From contig SIJG01000015.1 of the NCBI GenBank assembly GCA_023374025.1, positions 1,654,697 to 1,718,696 of the forward strand: DNA of 64,000 nt. The letters are read 5' to 3'. This document shows positions 49,691 to 60,900 of this stretch, piece after piece (the first letter of the stretch is position 1; each line of letters starts with the position of its first letter). Source of the stretch: Heterodera schachtii. Taxonomy: Eukaryota; Nematoda; Chromadorea; Rhabditida; Heteroderidae. Below the pieces are notes generated by a model. The model saw only the letters and a program-made list of their open reading frames with translations. It was not told the DNA's origin and did not search any database. Made by a program: the position numbers and the translations under genes.

Positions 49691-51722
49691 ATGAATCTAT
49701 TTCTGCGCATATTCATTTTTAGTCAAATTTTGAAATTTAATTTTTCGAAAGGGGCAAAGGTGGAGAAACTCCGAATTCGCGTTGAATGCAAAAATGAGAA
49801 CCCAAATCGGGAAGTCAGAATTGATTTGCGCGTGATTTACTGGATCAATGGCAAAGTGTATGAAAAAATACAAACGAAAATAAATTGTGCCGAGGAATTT
49901 GGCATTTATTTGAACAAAAAAGTTGACAAAGGCAGATTCAAGTTCAATTTCGACATTTTTACGAAACCATTTGCCAATGAAATTGTGCCGTCGAATGAAA
50001 GCAGCGAAAATCCCCAAACAGAGGGAGAAGAACAGCAAATTGTGGACGACATCCTCCGCCAAGCGATACACAGAGTCGTCAAAGTCGAGCTGTTCAGGCC
50101 GAACTTCTCGCGGCAGCTGTACGTGGTCAATTTGGGCAGTGCCGACCCCCCGGGGCGGCTCAATTGGAACCGAAGGGTTTTTGTGGAAGCGGAAAACGAC
50201 ACGGGCAATTACCACGCTTTTGTATATGCTGCTGTGGACAAAAATGAGCGAATTCTCCTGGGATTTGCGCCATTTGTGAAAATTGAGAATGGCAATGAGT
50301 CATCAAACGCACCGCAGGCAAAAAAAAAAACGAAAAAAAAACCAAAAGAAAATCAAAATGAATTAAAAAATTATTAAATAAAATAAATTTCAGTTCTCCG
50401 AATATCAATTATCACTTCCTGTGAATTTGAATCCCTTCTTTAAACGCAACATTTGGTTTCTTTCCATGGACATTTACCAGTTTGAGGAGGTGTGGTAAAA
50501 GAAAAAATATATAAATTTTTAATTGAATTAATCAGAAATATTATTTAGACAATTTATTCGATCGAGACAAAAAATGAGTCAAAATCACCGATAACAAATA
50601 GTGGTAATTATTAGAGAACCGGAAATTTCAGTTTACGGGTCCCGCTGCGTCATTGGGACTCAAAATTTTCGCGGGACCGGATCCCACGGTCCCGCATTAA
50701 AATGTGCGAGAACCCGCGGGGTTTGCGGGTTTTTGGAATTTCGAAAAATTAAGATAAATTTAAAAAACTCAAAAAACTAAATCAATTTGTGGATCCCGCT
50801 GCGGGATTGGACTAAAATTTTTGCGGGAAGGGTTCCCTTGGGATTAATCCCGCAAAATCCCGTGCGGTTTCTTATAAGTTCAATGAAGGTGATGGTACTG
50901 ATGATGTAACTGCAGGCTGTTCAATTTGTTTGGAGGAATTAACGAACGGCCAACAAATTATTAAATTACACGCAGAAAAAGGCGAAAATTACGCGGTTAA
51001 TTTGGCATTGAATTAAAATTCATTTCAAATCATTTTAGCATTTATTTCACGAAAATTGTATCAAAATTTGGTGAGGAACAAAAAACAGAAAATGTTTTAT
51101 TACAATGCAAATTTAGGTTTAAACAGGCCCAATTCCCGTTATGTCCGTTGTGCAAACAAACGGCCAAATATGAAACGGTAAAGCAAACAAGCCAAACCAT
51201 TCATATTAGCATATTTAAAATATAAAATTTCGGATTATTAAATGGCAATTTATTTCTAAATTTAAGTCCGGCACATTCCCACCAATTTTTGAGAGTTCTG
51301 CCGAAATATTTTCAAATTTTCATATGAATTCAATTGGAGAATTATTTCGAATTGGGAGAGAAGATGAAAATGAGTTTTTAAGGACACAAGCAAAACATCA
51401 GATTAAAGCAATCGTTGACCAGTTAAATAATTCGGCAAAAAATTACAAAAATTTTCTGAGCAACACAAATTTGAAACATTTGGTGCCCTTTTTGGAACAA
51501 AACTTTTTTGAAATTGGAACTGATAAATTTGTGGAGACAGAAATTGTCGGACAAATTCGAAATTTGTTAGAAAATTTTATCAATGACCAACAGAACAGAG
51601 GAAAGGAGGACATTGCAATTGCAAAATATTTGTTAAAATTGGCTTCAGCCTCAAAAATTGCCCAAAATTCGCAGGCGAATAACGCAATTGAAAAGCTGAA
51701 AATTATAAGGGAAGAGCAATGA
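49691..51722 (+). CDS. Secreted protein with RING-H2-like domain, effector candidate
   Basis: Six exons give 462 aa: 49691-50317, 50394-50489, 50879-50995, 51039-51070, 51117-51177 and 51267-51722. A signal peptide (MNLFLRIFIFSQILKFNF) is followed by an unrecognised beta-rich domain of about 200 residues with two cysteines. A RING-like domain follows at about 248-305: CSICLEEL, then HLFHENCIKIW, then CPLCK. The third Cys ligand is not where RING-H2 expects it; KLH and a seven-residue stretch lie there instead. The last 150 residues are helical and end in REEQ. Intron 1 uses a GC donor (CAG|GCAAAA). If it is retained, exon 1 reads on to a Lys-rich end at 50377 (228 aa). Intron 2 holds a repeat. 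Alternatively exon 1 and the RING exons are two genes. Confidence 0.6.
50611..50878. repeat. CCCGCGGG-rich repeat inside an intron (TTAGAG family)
   Basis: Begins TTAGAGAACCGGAAATTTCA and is built of GGGTCCCGC, GCGGGACC, CCCGCGGGG and similar self-complementary words. It fills most of intron 2 of the secreted RING gene. The right inverted end is not evident. Confidence 0.5.
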
Positions 51723-51847
51723 AAAAGAAAGAAAGAACAAATGAGCATTTTTTATTGTTAATTTTTATATTTCTGTTGATAAAGAAAATTTTCAACAATT
51801 TTTAAAAATGAGAAAATATTTAAAAATTTATTTAATTAAAATTGGGA

Positions 51848-52629
51848 AAATATTAATCATAGGGCCCAGACTCAAAAACACACAAAAACACTTTTATAGG
51901 TTTTCTTATGCGCTGAAAACGATTAAGCAATCAAAAATTTTGGCGCGCTTCAACTTTAAACCGGTTTTTGAACCGGTTCAAAATTCGAAAAAAGGGGGCT
52001 CTCCTAACTTTTTAAAGGACCAAACCCATACAAATTTCATATCATTCGAAAGCTCTTGACGAGCTTAGTCTAAAATTCAGGGAATGAAGTTGAACGGGCG
52101 CCATCTGACAATGATAGGTTTTTGAACCGGTTCAAAATCAATGAAAATTTGGCGCAACTACAATTTAAAAGAATTTTTTTTTTTTGCTTATTGCGCTAAA
52201 AAACCGCCGCACACTCGACTACGGCGGCCAGTAGGTGGGGCGAGACTACGGGCTACGGAAGAAGTCCGCGCGTGATCCGCAGGCGGTTGACTGATTGGCG
52301 GGGGCCCTCCGGGCCCCCGCAGTCAACCGCCTGTGGCGCTCGTCAGACGTCTTCCTCCGCCCTCCGTCTCGCCCCACTACTTGCTCCGTCTTCGCATGCT
52401 CCCTTTTGCGAAAGTTAGATTATCTTCGATTATCCATTTTTTCTTTGTACTGAAATATCCGTAAAAAATACCCAATTTTCTTAGTTTTTCGAATTTTGAA
52501 CCGGTTCAAAAACCGGTTTAAAGTTGAAGCGCGCCAAAATTTTTGATTGCTTAATCGTTTTCAGCGCATAAGAAAACCTATAAAAGTGTTTTTGTGTGTT
52601 TTTGAGTCTGGGCCCTATGATTAATATTT
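51848..52629. mobile_element. Nested hairpin element with ~144-bp terminal inverted repeats
   Basis: Arms at 51848-51991 and 52485-52629 are nearly perfect inverted copies, opening AAATATTAATCATAGGGCCC. TTAA sits near each tip and could be the target site. Inside lies a second GC-rich inverted pair (GTAGGTGGGGCGAGAC about 52233; GTCTCGCCCCACTAC about 52366). Within that is a third hairpin (AGGCGGTTGACTG and CAGTCAACCGCCT around GGGGGCCCTCCGGGCCCCC). There is no open reading frame. Part of the left interior matches 17985-18165 in inverted orientation. Confidence 0.85.
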
Positions 52630-52857
52630 ACCAAAAATTGTAGATAAATACATAATGAAACTTTAATAAACACAATATAATTGGGTTTTTCTTTTTACAT
52701 TATTTAAAATTATAATTCTCTTTGTTTATTTTGTTTTAAATATATATATTTTTTCTTTTTGGCATTATTAAATCCTTCTTTAACCATCTTTACTAAGCAT
52801 TCTCCGTCATCTAATTGATCAGCGAACCTAAAATTCGCAATAATTATTTTTACCTCC

Positions 52858-53688
52858 CTAATTGTGCCCCCCCCCCATTTTACCGCCAAAAAGCGTCAGC
52901 AAAGCGATGCCAATAATTGCCGTGACCGCCACGCCCTCAGCGTGGCCCCCACTGTTGTCCTTCTTCTTATTGCCTCCTCCGTTTTCATCCGGCTTTCGGG
53001 GCAAAGATTTGTTGGCATATTGCAGTTCGGTTCTCTTCATGTTGCACTGCTCGGTTTCGCAGTGTTCGCATTTGCCAACGAACGGTGCCAAACACGACGG
53101 CATCACCGAACATTGGCCGCTGCTGTCCGACGCGCACGAATTCACCACGTAATGGTCGGCATGAGTTTCAACTAAGAAATAAAACTTCCAAATCCCTTAT
53201 TTATGCATCAAATGGCAATGTTTTTAGAGCTGTCATTAATTTAATTTTCTAAGATTTATTCTTTTTTGGGGACGGAATTATCGAAAATAAAAATGTCTTA
53301 CAATTAGTTTAGCCTTTTGTTTTTTTCCGGCAGCGCTTCTTGGCACTTAATATATAAACGTTTTGCCTAAAACCCAAAGAATGTCCGTCCACCCATTCAT
53401 CGCTATTGTTTTAATCATTATATTATAATTTTATTATTATTTTTAATTCGTTTTTCCATTTCGCTTGCCATCGAAACAACGGTAAGTATTGCAGACAAGC
53501 GAATTGCCACATTCGATTGTGTTGTTCGACTTGAAACCGCCCACCATGTTGGCCAGGTTGTACAGCTCCTTGACAAACGATTGATTGCTCGAGGCGCGAA
53601 CGGTGGCAAAACATTTAAAGGCAATGATCGGATGCCAAAGGGAGCAAAGCGCGAAAAGGGCGGCAAAGGTCGACGGAAGGGACGGCAT
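52858..53688 (-). CDS. Ly6-like secreted or GPI-anchored Cys-rich protein (paralogue A)
   Basis: Two exons, 53688-53469 and 53171-52858, give 177 aa. A signal peptide (MPSLPSTFAALFALCSLWHP) precedes FKCFATV. Cysteines then follow in CGNSLVC, CNTYRCFDG, VNSCAS, QCSVMPSC and CEHCETEQCN. The CN pair and spacing fit the Ly6/three-finger type. The C-terminus has a charged linker and a hydrophobic segment (GVAVTAIIGIALLTLFGG), consistent with a GPI signal or membrane anchor. The intron donor is GC (GATG|GCAAGC), at the same codon where paralogue B has GT. It is paired with the gene 1 kb away by domain order, intron position and sequence. Function is unknown; surface receptor-modulator and effector roles are both possible. 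Confidence 0.82.
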
Positions 53689-53940
53689 TGGCACAATTAA
53701 GCCCAATTTGATCAAATGGGACTGATTTTAGCTAAATTGACAGCTATTGATTAAATATGAAAAAGTCATCTCATAATTTTTTGCTCAAAACACGCGATTT
53801 GATATTTTATTTAAATGAATCGGTGGACGAAGGCAATGGGAAAAGCTGATGGCAATGGAAATGAATCATCCCACCAATTCGTTATCACTTTTTAAAAAAA
53901 GGATGTGAGAAGAGAAATTTTTTTGAATCATTATTATTGG

Positions 53941-54081
53941 TAGAGACAGGAATTTTGAAATTGCCGGGACTTGGAAAATGATAGACCGCGGGACTCCCGT
54001 TTTTACGGGACTCCTCGTCACGCCGGTGTTTAGTCTAAAAAAACATATTCCCAGCGGCGCTACGGTCTCGTCCGATCTCTA
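53941..54081. mobile_element. Short TAGAG-family element
   Basis: TAGAGACAGGAATTTTGAAA opens and GTCCGATCTCTA closes a 141-bp stretch. Its first 40 bases resemble the start of the 47874-48781 element (GGAATTTTGAAA, TGCCGGGA). Internal GCGGGACTCCCG palindromes are present. Confidence 0.5.
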
Positions 54082-54140
54082 GTTAATAGTAATTTAATTG
54101 TCATTTAAGCTTCGAAATTAATCAAAGTTTATTCACAAAT

Positions 54141-54266
54141 ACCGTATTTCTTGTAATAGAGCCTCCGGGGCTCTGTTTTTCAACCCCCTCAAAAGGGGCT
54201 TTACTTAAGAGGGGGGGGGGGGGGGGGCTCTAATTCAGGGGTGGGGGCTATTATAGGAAATACGGT
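54141..54266. mobile_element. Short ACCGTATT-family element
   Basis: A 126-bp copy runs from ACCGTATTTCTTGTAATAGA to TATTATAGGAAATACGGT. It contains CAACCCCCTCAAAAGG, comparable to CAACCTCCTCAGAAAGG in the 46143-46985 element, and a long G tract. Confidence 0.65.
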
Positions 54267-54718
54267 AAGAGGAGAAATGGAATTAAAATTAACCAATCTC
54301 TGACAAAAGTGATGTCATTTTTATTGAAGAAAATCTTTTTTCACTCTTTTTAGACTTGTTCTTGAGCTATTTTTTTTTTTAAAATTATTTTTCTTCAATG
54401 AATTGTTGAATTAATTCACAATAACCTGATGCGAAATTTTAATATTTTGTAAGCATTCATTGATTTTGAAATATTTGCGAAACCCATTAATTTTTTATTC
54501 TTTCGTTTGAATTTCAATAAATTACATTAGCACAATCATATCAAACTCAAAAAATGTATTATTTTTTTGATTTTTTTTTTTTGCTTCTCTTTCTTTTTTC
54601 TTTTTCTTCCATTCTTTTCGAACCTCCACAATCCAATGGATGAGATAAGCTATAAATTATTTTAAAAAACGTTGGATAAATTTAAAAGCTCAATTTTTTA
54701 AAAAATTTGCATTTACGG

Positions 54719-55231
54719 CTAATTATCTTTGGGCATCCGTTTCTTCTCATCAGCAAATGAATTCAGCTCAATTTTGTCCTTGTTGCATTTGTCGGATTCA
54801 CAGATTTCGCAGCTTTGTTTTAGCGGGCTGAGACACGGGACGACAATGGCACAATCGCTATTGCCTTTGCCCGCTGCGCAACCATTGATCACAAATTTGG
54901 CATTGCCACTTTCTGTTAAAAGCAAATTAATAAAAAAAAACAATTGCCCTTATTATTTATCTCAATTATTCCCTTTTTTGTGCCGCCTTTTCCATTCATT
55001 TTTCTCACCATCGTCGCATTTGTGCGTCATGCACCCAAATCCGTTGTGGCATTCAATGGTGTTGTTCATGCCAAAGCCTCCGGTCAAACTGGCAACGAGC
55101 AAATGCAATTTGTCGGGAGTGCCGTTGATGCGAATGGCGCTGAAGCATTTTATCGCGGTGCCGGGAAGGACAAGCGAAAAGAGCAAAAGGACGGACAAAT
55201 GGCCAAAGAACGCAAATTGGATGAAAAACAT
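54719..55231 (-). CDS. Ly6-like secreted Cys-rich protein (paralogue B)
   Basis: Two exons, 55231-55009 and 54912-54719, give 138 aa. The signal peptide (MFFIQFAFFGHLSVLLLFSL) is followed by IKCFSAIRING, a loop with NNTIECHNGFGCMTHKCDD, then INGCAAGKGNSDC, VVPCLSPLKQSC and CESDKCNKDK. The ten mature cysteines align with those of paralogue A. The tail is short and charged (EKKRMPKDN), so unlike A it lacks a hydrophobic anchor and should be soluble. The intron has an ordinary GTGAGA donor. Tandem duplication followed by loss or gain of the anchor is the simplest reading. Confidence 0.85.
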
Positions 55232-55935
55232 TTGGTGGGGAAAAGCTGAACAATTAATTAAATGAATGAAAATATTTATTTATTTTTAGTAATTTGATCA
55301 TTTGTAATGGACTAATAACGATAAGCAAAACGCATTTAACACCAAATCATTAAATGGAATTACCAAAGGGAATGAAGTGAAAATTGTATGGATTAGTCAT
55401 CATTAAAGTGGAAAATAAATGTAAATGAATTTGTTTTTATTTTTTCATAAAAAATATTCTAAAAATTGGCTCAGAATTGCGCCCTCACTCAGGCGCAGGA
55501 TTTATTGGCCTATTTTAAATAGATTCTTCTCTATAATTAATTGCTTTAAAATTTCTCGAGACTTGGCGGGGGCGCGAGTAAAAATTTTGCTGGATTGAAA
55601 TTCTGAACGGGAATCCCGCCACGGGAGCGGGGGTAATTAAAAAAATTAATTAAGCCGGAATTTTGATTTAGTAATTTTTCATATTTTGGCAGAGGTAGAT
55701 GGATTAGGACGCCGACAATTGGCAGCACATTTTGAAAAAACATATACCAGTCATTTGAATTTATTAAAAAAAAAATAATCTACATGAAACACAATATGAA
55801 GAATAACAAAAAAGCGAATTTTAAAAATAAAACCACAACAATCAAATAACAAAATATGGTCGGAAGTGATGAGTAATAAATTAATTAATTAATGCCGCCA
55901 ATTTGCCCCGGGGCACTGCCGCTTCTTTCGCCCTT
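55232..55935. other. Intergenic region
   Basis: No gene is supported. A CGGGAATCCCGCCACGGGAG stretch near 55608 resembles the GC-palindrome repeats. Confidence 0.4.
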
Positions 55936-57391
55936 TCATTGCGCACCATTCTCCGCTTCTTCCCCGCCGCTGCGCTTCTGCTGCTCTCCCTCCCTCTCCT
56001 CTTCGTCCGTCGTTTTGCCATCGTTTTCGATTTCGCTACCGGCGATCAAACGGACAGTGAGCTGATCGAACAAACTTCCCTTGCACCTAAGGGCACAAAC
56101 AATTCAAAATTAAATGCCGACATTTGGGCTCAATCAGCACAATCATTTAGGATCACAACTTTTTTATAGCGAAATAAATTTTCTGAAAATCTTTTATATG
56201 AACTTGATCAGATAACTCATTCATGGTGACCTGGACATCATAAAATACAATGGAAATAGGAAAAGTCCCAAAAAATCCTAGAGGATTAGGAAAAATTTTT
56301 TTACAAAAAATTATTATGTTCATTTGAGGCACATAATTCTCTGGCGAAGTCGTAAATTTTCACAACCCCTAGATTTTTCTTTTGGAAATTTTCCCGATTT
56401 TGAGTGTATTTGGGGTATCCAGATCACGCTGAATAAGTGATTTGATCAAGTTGTGTATTTTTTTGATCAGTTTCCAAAGTTGTGTTATAGCTGGAATATT
56501 TCAGATTAAAAAAGTCTCATAAACATATGACCGAATCACTCGAATATGAACAATATCTGAAATGTCAGGGATGGAATTCTAAGGCCAAAAATTTTCGGAA
56601 ATTAGACACAAAAAAATCGGAATTCCGCGGCTAAAATATTTCCTTTTGTTTTTGTAAAATTTCCACTTTGAATTTTTCCCCCGGTTTTACCCGCATTTGG
56701 AGCACCGCCTTCGCTGCGCTTTCCCTCCCCCCGGCCCTTCCCCGCCGTCGTTCTTCAATTTGAGCACGTAGCCCCGCTCGATGAGTTGGAAACGGCGCGA
56801 CAAATTCAACTGCAAAAAGGTATTAGTTTAAAAATATTTTATGAAATATAAAATTTTAAATTAATATTTTCCCAGAAAAAATCTATCTAAAATAATAAAA
56901 AATGTCAGGTTAAATAAAATATATATTTTTTCGGGGGATGGGAGGCGAACTGCTGCTCTCTCATTAACTACACCACCACCTTCTTTTCCTCCATGAACCG
57001 TTTTGCCGACAAATCCCCGTCAACGCCGTACGATGGGTGGCACTGCTGCAGCCACTGAAAAGCAATAAATTCGAACTGACAAACAGCTGAAAGAATCCCG
57101 TTATTTGGAAAGTCCGAGTTAACCAATTGGTGAAATATAAAGGGTAAAAATTAAAGCTGGGCAAAATTAGCGAAAACCCTGGGGATTTCATTAAATGCCC
57201 GCAGCCACCTCCATGCCGTCGATGGGCGAAATGGTAAAGGAACAGTGCCGACGGCGACAGTCTAAACAGAAGCAGCACCGCCGCCCATTGTTTTGGCGGT
57301 CGCACGCTTCGGTGCCGTTTTCGTCATTGATTTGGTGCCAATGCTTTTGCGGGACATCGACCGGCGCCGTTTGTTGAGACAAAAGCTCCAT
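55936..57391 (-). CDS. Cys-rich protein of unknown family
   Basis: Four exons, 57391-57209, 57054-56980, 56809-56691 and 56086-55936, join in phase to give 175 aa. The N-terminal half has a dense cysteine cluster (EACDRQNNGRRCCFCLDCRR, then RHCSFTISPIDGMEW), followed by QQCHPSYGVDGDLSAKRFM. The second half has RRCSKCGCKGSLFDQL and a long acidic/polar tail (TTDEEEREGEQQKRSGGEE). The cysteines look like metal-binding pairs (CCFCLDC; CSKCGC). There is no signal peptide. It starts about 515 bp after the AP-1 sigma stop on the same strand, so an operon is possible but not shown. Confidence 0.65.
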
Positions 57392-57906
57392 CAAATTTGA
57401 ATTGTTGTGTCTTTGAATAAAAAATGTTCAAAAGAATCGGATTAAAATGGAAAAATAAATATTTGAAAGCAATTAAAACTTTGACTGTCCATAAATTGCA
57501 TAATTAAATTAATTATTTGGAGGAATGAAACCGAAAGGAAAAATGAAGTGGACAAAATGGACAGGAAAGAATTACAAGAAAAACAAATATTTTGGCTCAT
57601 CTGAGACTGATCGATATAATAAAATAGAAAAGACAGCGCAATTATATCACGGAAAAACGAAATGATAATTAGAATTAGCGATCATTAGGCTTAGTGTGAA
57701 TTAAAAACATTTTCAGGTAATTAAGGGGACGGTGAACAAAATGCTTTTGTCACTTTGTGCCATGAACGAAAATTTAAAATGTTTGGCATAAAACGACTTT
57801 TGTTGGACATTGAAACGAAAAATGGGTTAATTAGGGAATGAAATTTGAACAATGATTGATGCAACTGCTTTTTCTGCTGCTAATCTGATTAGAGTGTGGT
57901 CGATCA

Positions 57907-60900
57907 TCAGCCAAGTCCGTTGTCCTCAAAAAGTCCTTGCGTTGTCTCCTCCTGAAAATTGAGCCAATCATTAAAAAGGTTCAAAATTAGCCCTTAATAT
58001 TTTTTAAAGATAATTAAATTGGAAAAATTACCAAAATCCATAACAAACATAAGAAAATAGAATCGTAAGACAAATGCTAATCGGTGCAATTGAGTTGAAA
58101 ATGGTGAGAGTCAACTGGGCCACACTTTCTTTCACTGTTCCTTACTGTTTATTATTCAATATTTAACTTTATCGATAAAAAACAAAATTCAAAAAGCCAC
58201 TTTTACAAAAGTTGGATGAATTTCAAAAATAGTTTTTTGTAATTTATTCAAATTTTCAGCAATCTCTTCTTAACTAAATTGATTTTTAAAGGGCATTGAA
58301 TTTGTTTAGTGAAAGTGGCACAGTTTTGCCCGGTTCGATTTGAGCACCAGCGATGAATACAATTTGGAAATTGAGATTTTCCCACCCCACGGTGACAAAA
58401 CCTTAATAATGTTTGCGCTGGGAAAATGCATCGTTAATGCTTAATGCTACCGGGACGCATAAAATGTTAAAGTGACTAGCAAATATTATAATCTGACCTA
58501 TGCTTTAAAGGATGTTGAAAAACAATCATAGAGGGCGGGAGAAGATTAAATCTGATCAAAGCACATTATAAAAAAAAAGTAGAGGACTGATCAATGCCGA
58601 TTAAAAGTGATCAACAGTGAATTTTGGTCAGGAAGAAAATAAAAATTTATAAATAAATCAAAATATGATCAGGAGAATAACAAATGCACAAACAATTTGA
58701 TGTATAATAAGAGATATGATCAACAATTTCAACAATTATTTGATTGGCTTTTTATTGCGTCCAACAAAGTGATCAGTGCCGTCCCCACCACCACTCACAT
58801 CCTGCAGCAAATCCTGCGCACTGATCGCCTTCAGCACTTGCTTTTTGCTGGTCTCCTGAATTTCGCCGGCCAACAAAAACTCGTCCAAAATGAAGTAGGC
58901 CTTCTCGAAGTTGAAGATGATGTCCAACTCGCACACACTGCCAAAGTAGCGGTCCAACAGCTCCACGTAGCGGTGGATGACCTCCAGACAAAGCAACTGA
59001 ACGAAGCGGGCAAATTCGGAAAAAATGTCGTAAAATCCGAGTCGAATTTCAAAAATTTAAAATTTTGGAATAAGCGGCAAATGAAGTGAAAATTACAAAG
59101 TAAAATTTTTTCTTGCAAAATCTTAGTAATTCACCATATAATTCACCGAATTTTTTTTTCTTGAAATTTCCTTATAAAAAACTTCTAAGATTTTTCTTCT
59201 TGAAAAATTTCTTAGTTTGCATACATGAAATTGGGGGGGGGGGGGGGGGGGTCGACCCCCCCTGACTTCGTTCGTATGAGGGGCCGAAAGAGGGGGGGAC
59301 TTCGTATTTGTTGGGACAAAAATGTGAAAAAATGTGGGGAAAGGTCGGAGACGAAGGGAAAAGAGAAAGGCGACTTCGTAAAGGCAAAAAGAATTTAAAT
59401 AATTTAACAAAATCCTTTTAAATTTAGCCAATTTTGTACAAAAAATGAAAAAAAATTTACGAAATTGAGTAACATTTGGGTTTTTTTGTTATCAAATAGG
59501 ACTTCGTTTTTTATATGATTTTTAACAAATTGCACTCCAATGTTCAAAAATTTTTCCGGTGGTGCCTATCGGCACCACCGGACGGTTCTTATCCCTTTTG
59601 TGACCCCCCCTGAAAATTTTTTTTTGCTAATTTTTACTAGGGTATTTTTATGCGCTGAACACGAATATGACGTTCATTTTTAGCTATCGTGAGTTTTGCG
59701 TGAGTTACGTGAAAAAATTTAAAAAATGTAAAGTTCAAACATCAGGCGGGCGGCATGAAAAGATATTTTAAAAGGATTAAAGGTAATCTGAGTCTGTTTA
59801 TAAATGCTGTTAGTTAATGCATCACTGCTTTATAAATAGTTGATCATCACAATATAAAGTTCTGTAACTCATGATAGCTAAAAATGAACGTCATATTCGT
59901 GTTCAGCGCATAAAAATAGCCTAGTAAAAATTAGCAAAAAAAATTTTTCAGGGGGGGTCACAAAAGGGATAAGAACCAATTGTTTGGCCCGAAGAGCCCA
60001 AAAAAAAAAAAAAAAAAGCTCGTCGCGAAAATTGTTTCTGGTTACGGGCCTGAAGAGGACTTCGTAAAATTTTTGTCTCCGACCCCCCCTCGACCACCCC
60101 TGGACTTCGTTCGTATGAAGTCGTGTCGACCCCCCCCCCCCCTACTATTTCATGTATGTTAGTTTGTAAAAAAATTTATTTCTCGGGTGGGGGGGGGGAA
60201 ATGAGCTGCCCCCCCCCACAGGATCAATCATTGCATTTAATTCACCTCATTGTCCGTTTGCTCAATGGCGCAGCAAAAGTAAAGCGATGCGTAACTGAGA
60301 AATTAAATTGCAATTAAATTATTTGTTTTAAATTAGTTTTAAATATGGCACACCGTTTGTACACAACTTTCGTGTCCTTATACTCGAGGAATGCGCACAT
60401 TTTGGGCTTCCGTGACAAAATGGTGGTGACCAACTCACGGGTGATTTTCTTTTTTGCCTGAAAATGTTTCAACAATTTTGTAAAGAGGCTAAAGTATGCT
60501 AGCAATGGCAAATGCATTTCTCCGGTAAAAACCGGTTTTTCAGAGAATCTTTCGGTAAATCTACCGGTCCCAAAAAAGGCCGGTAAATTTTACCGTGTCG
60601 CTCACCACTTGTTTAATCTCTAAATAAACCGGGACAAAAATTAAACTAAACAATCAGATAATTAATCACAACGGGCTAATGCAACTTTGCCATCACAAAC
60701 AGTAAACAGTCAAATCCAATGTGAGAGCAGCCATCTAAGCAATTAACGGTACTTTCCTGTTATGTGACCGCAAAATTAAAAAAATCGTACTGTTGATCCA
60801 TTTGAAGACATTTTGGAGCATATTGCGGCATTTATGCCTCCCAAATAATTTTGGCGCGCCTTTTATGCAATACTGCGCGCGCCTTTGTTGACTTTTTTAT

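Noticed and set aside
56945..56985. tRNA-like words (GGTGTAGTTAATG and GTTCGCCTCC) in an intron
   Set aside because: The A and B boxes are too close for a tRNA, and one overlaps a splice donor. Likely coincidence.
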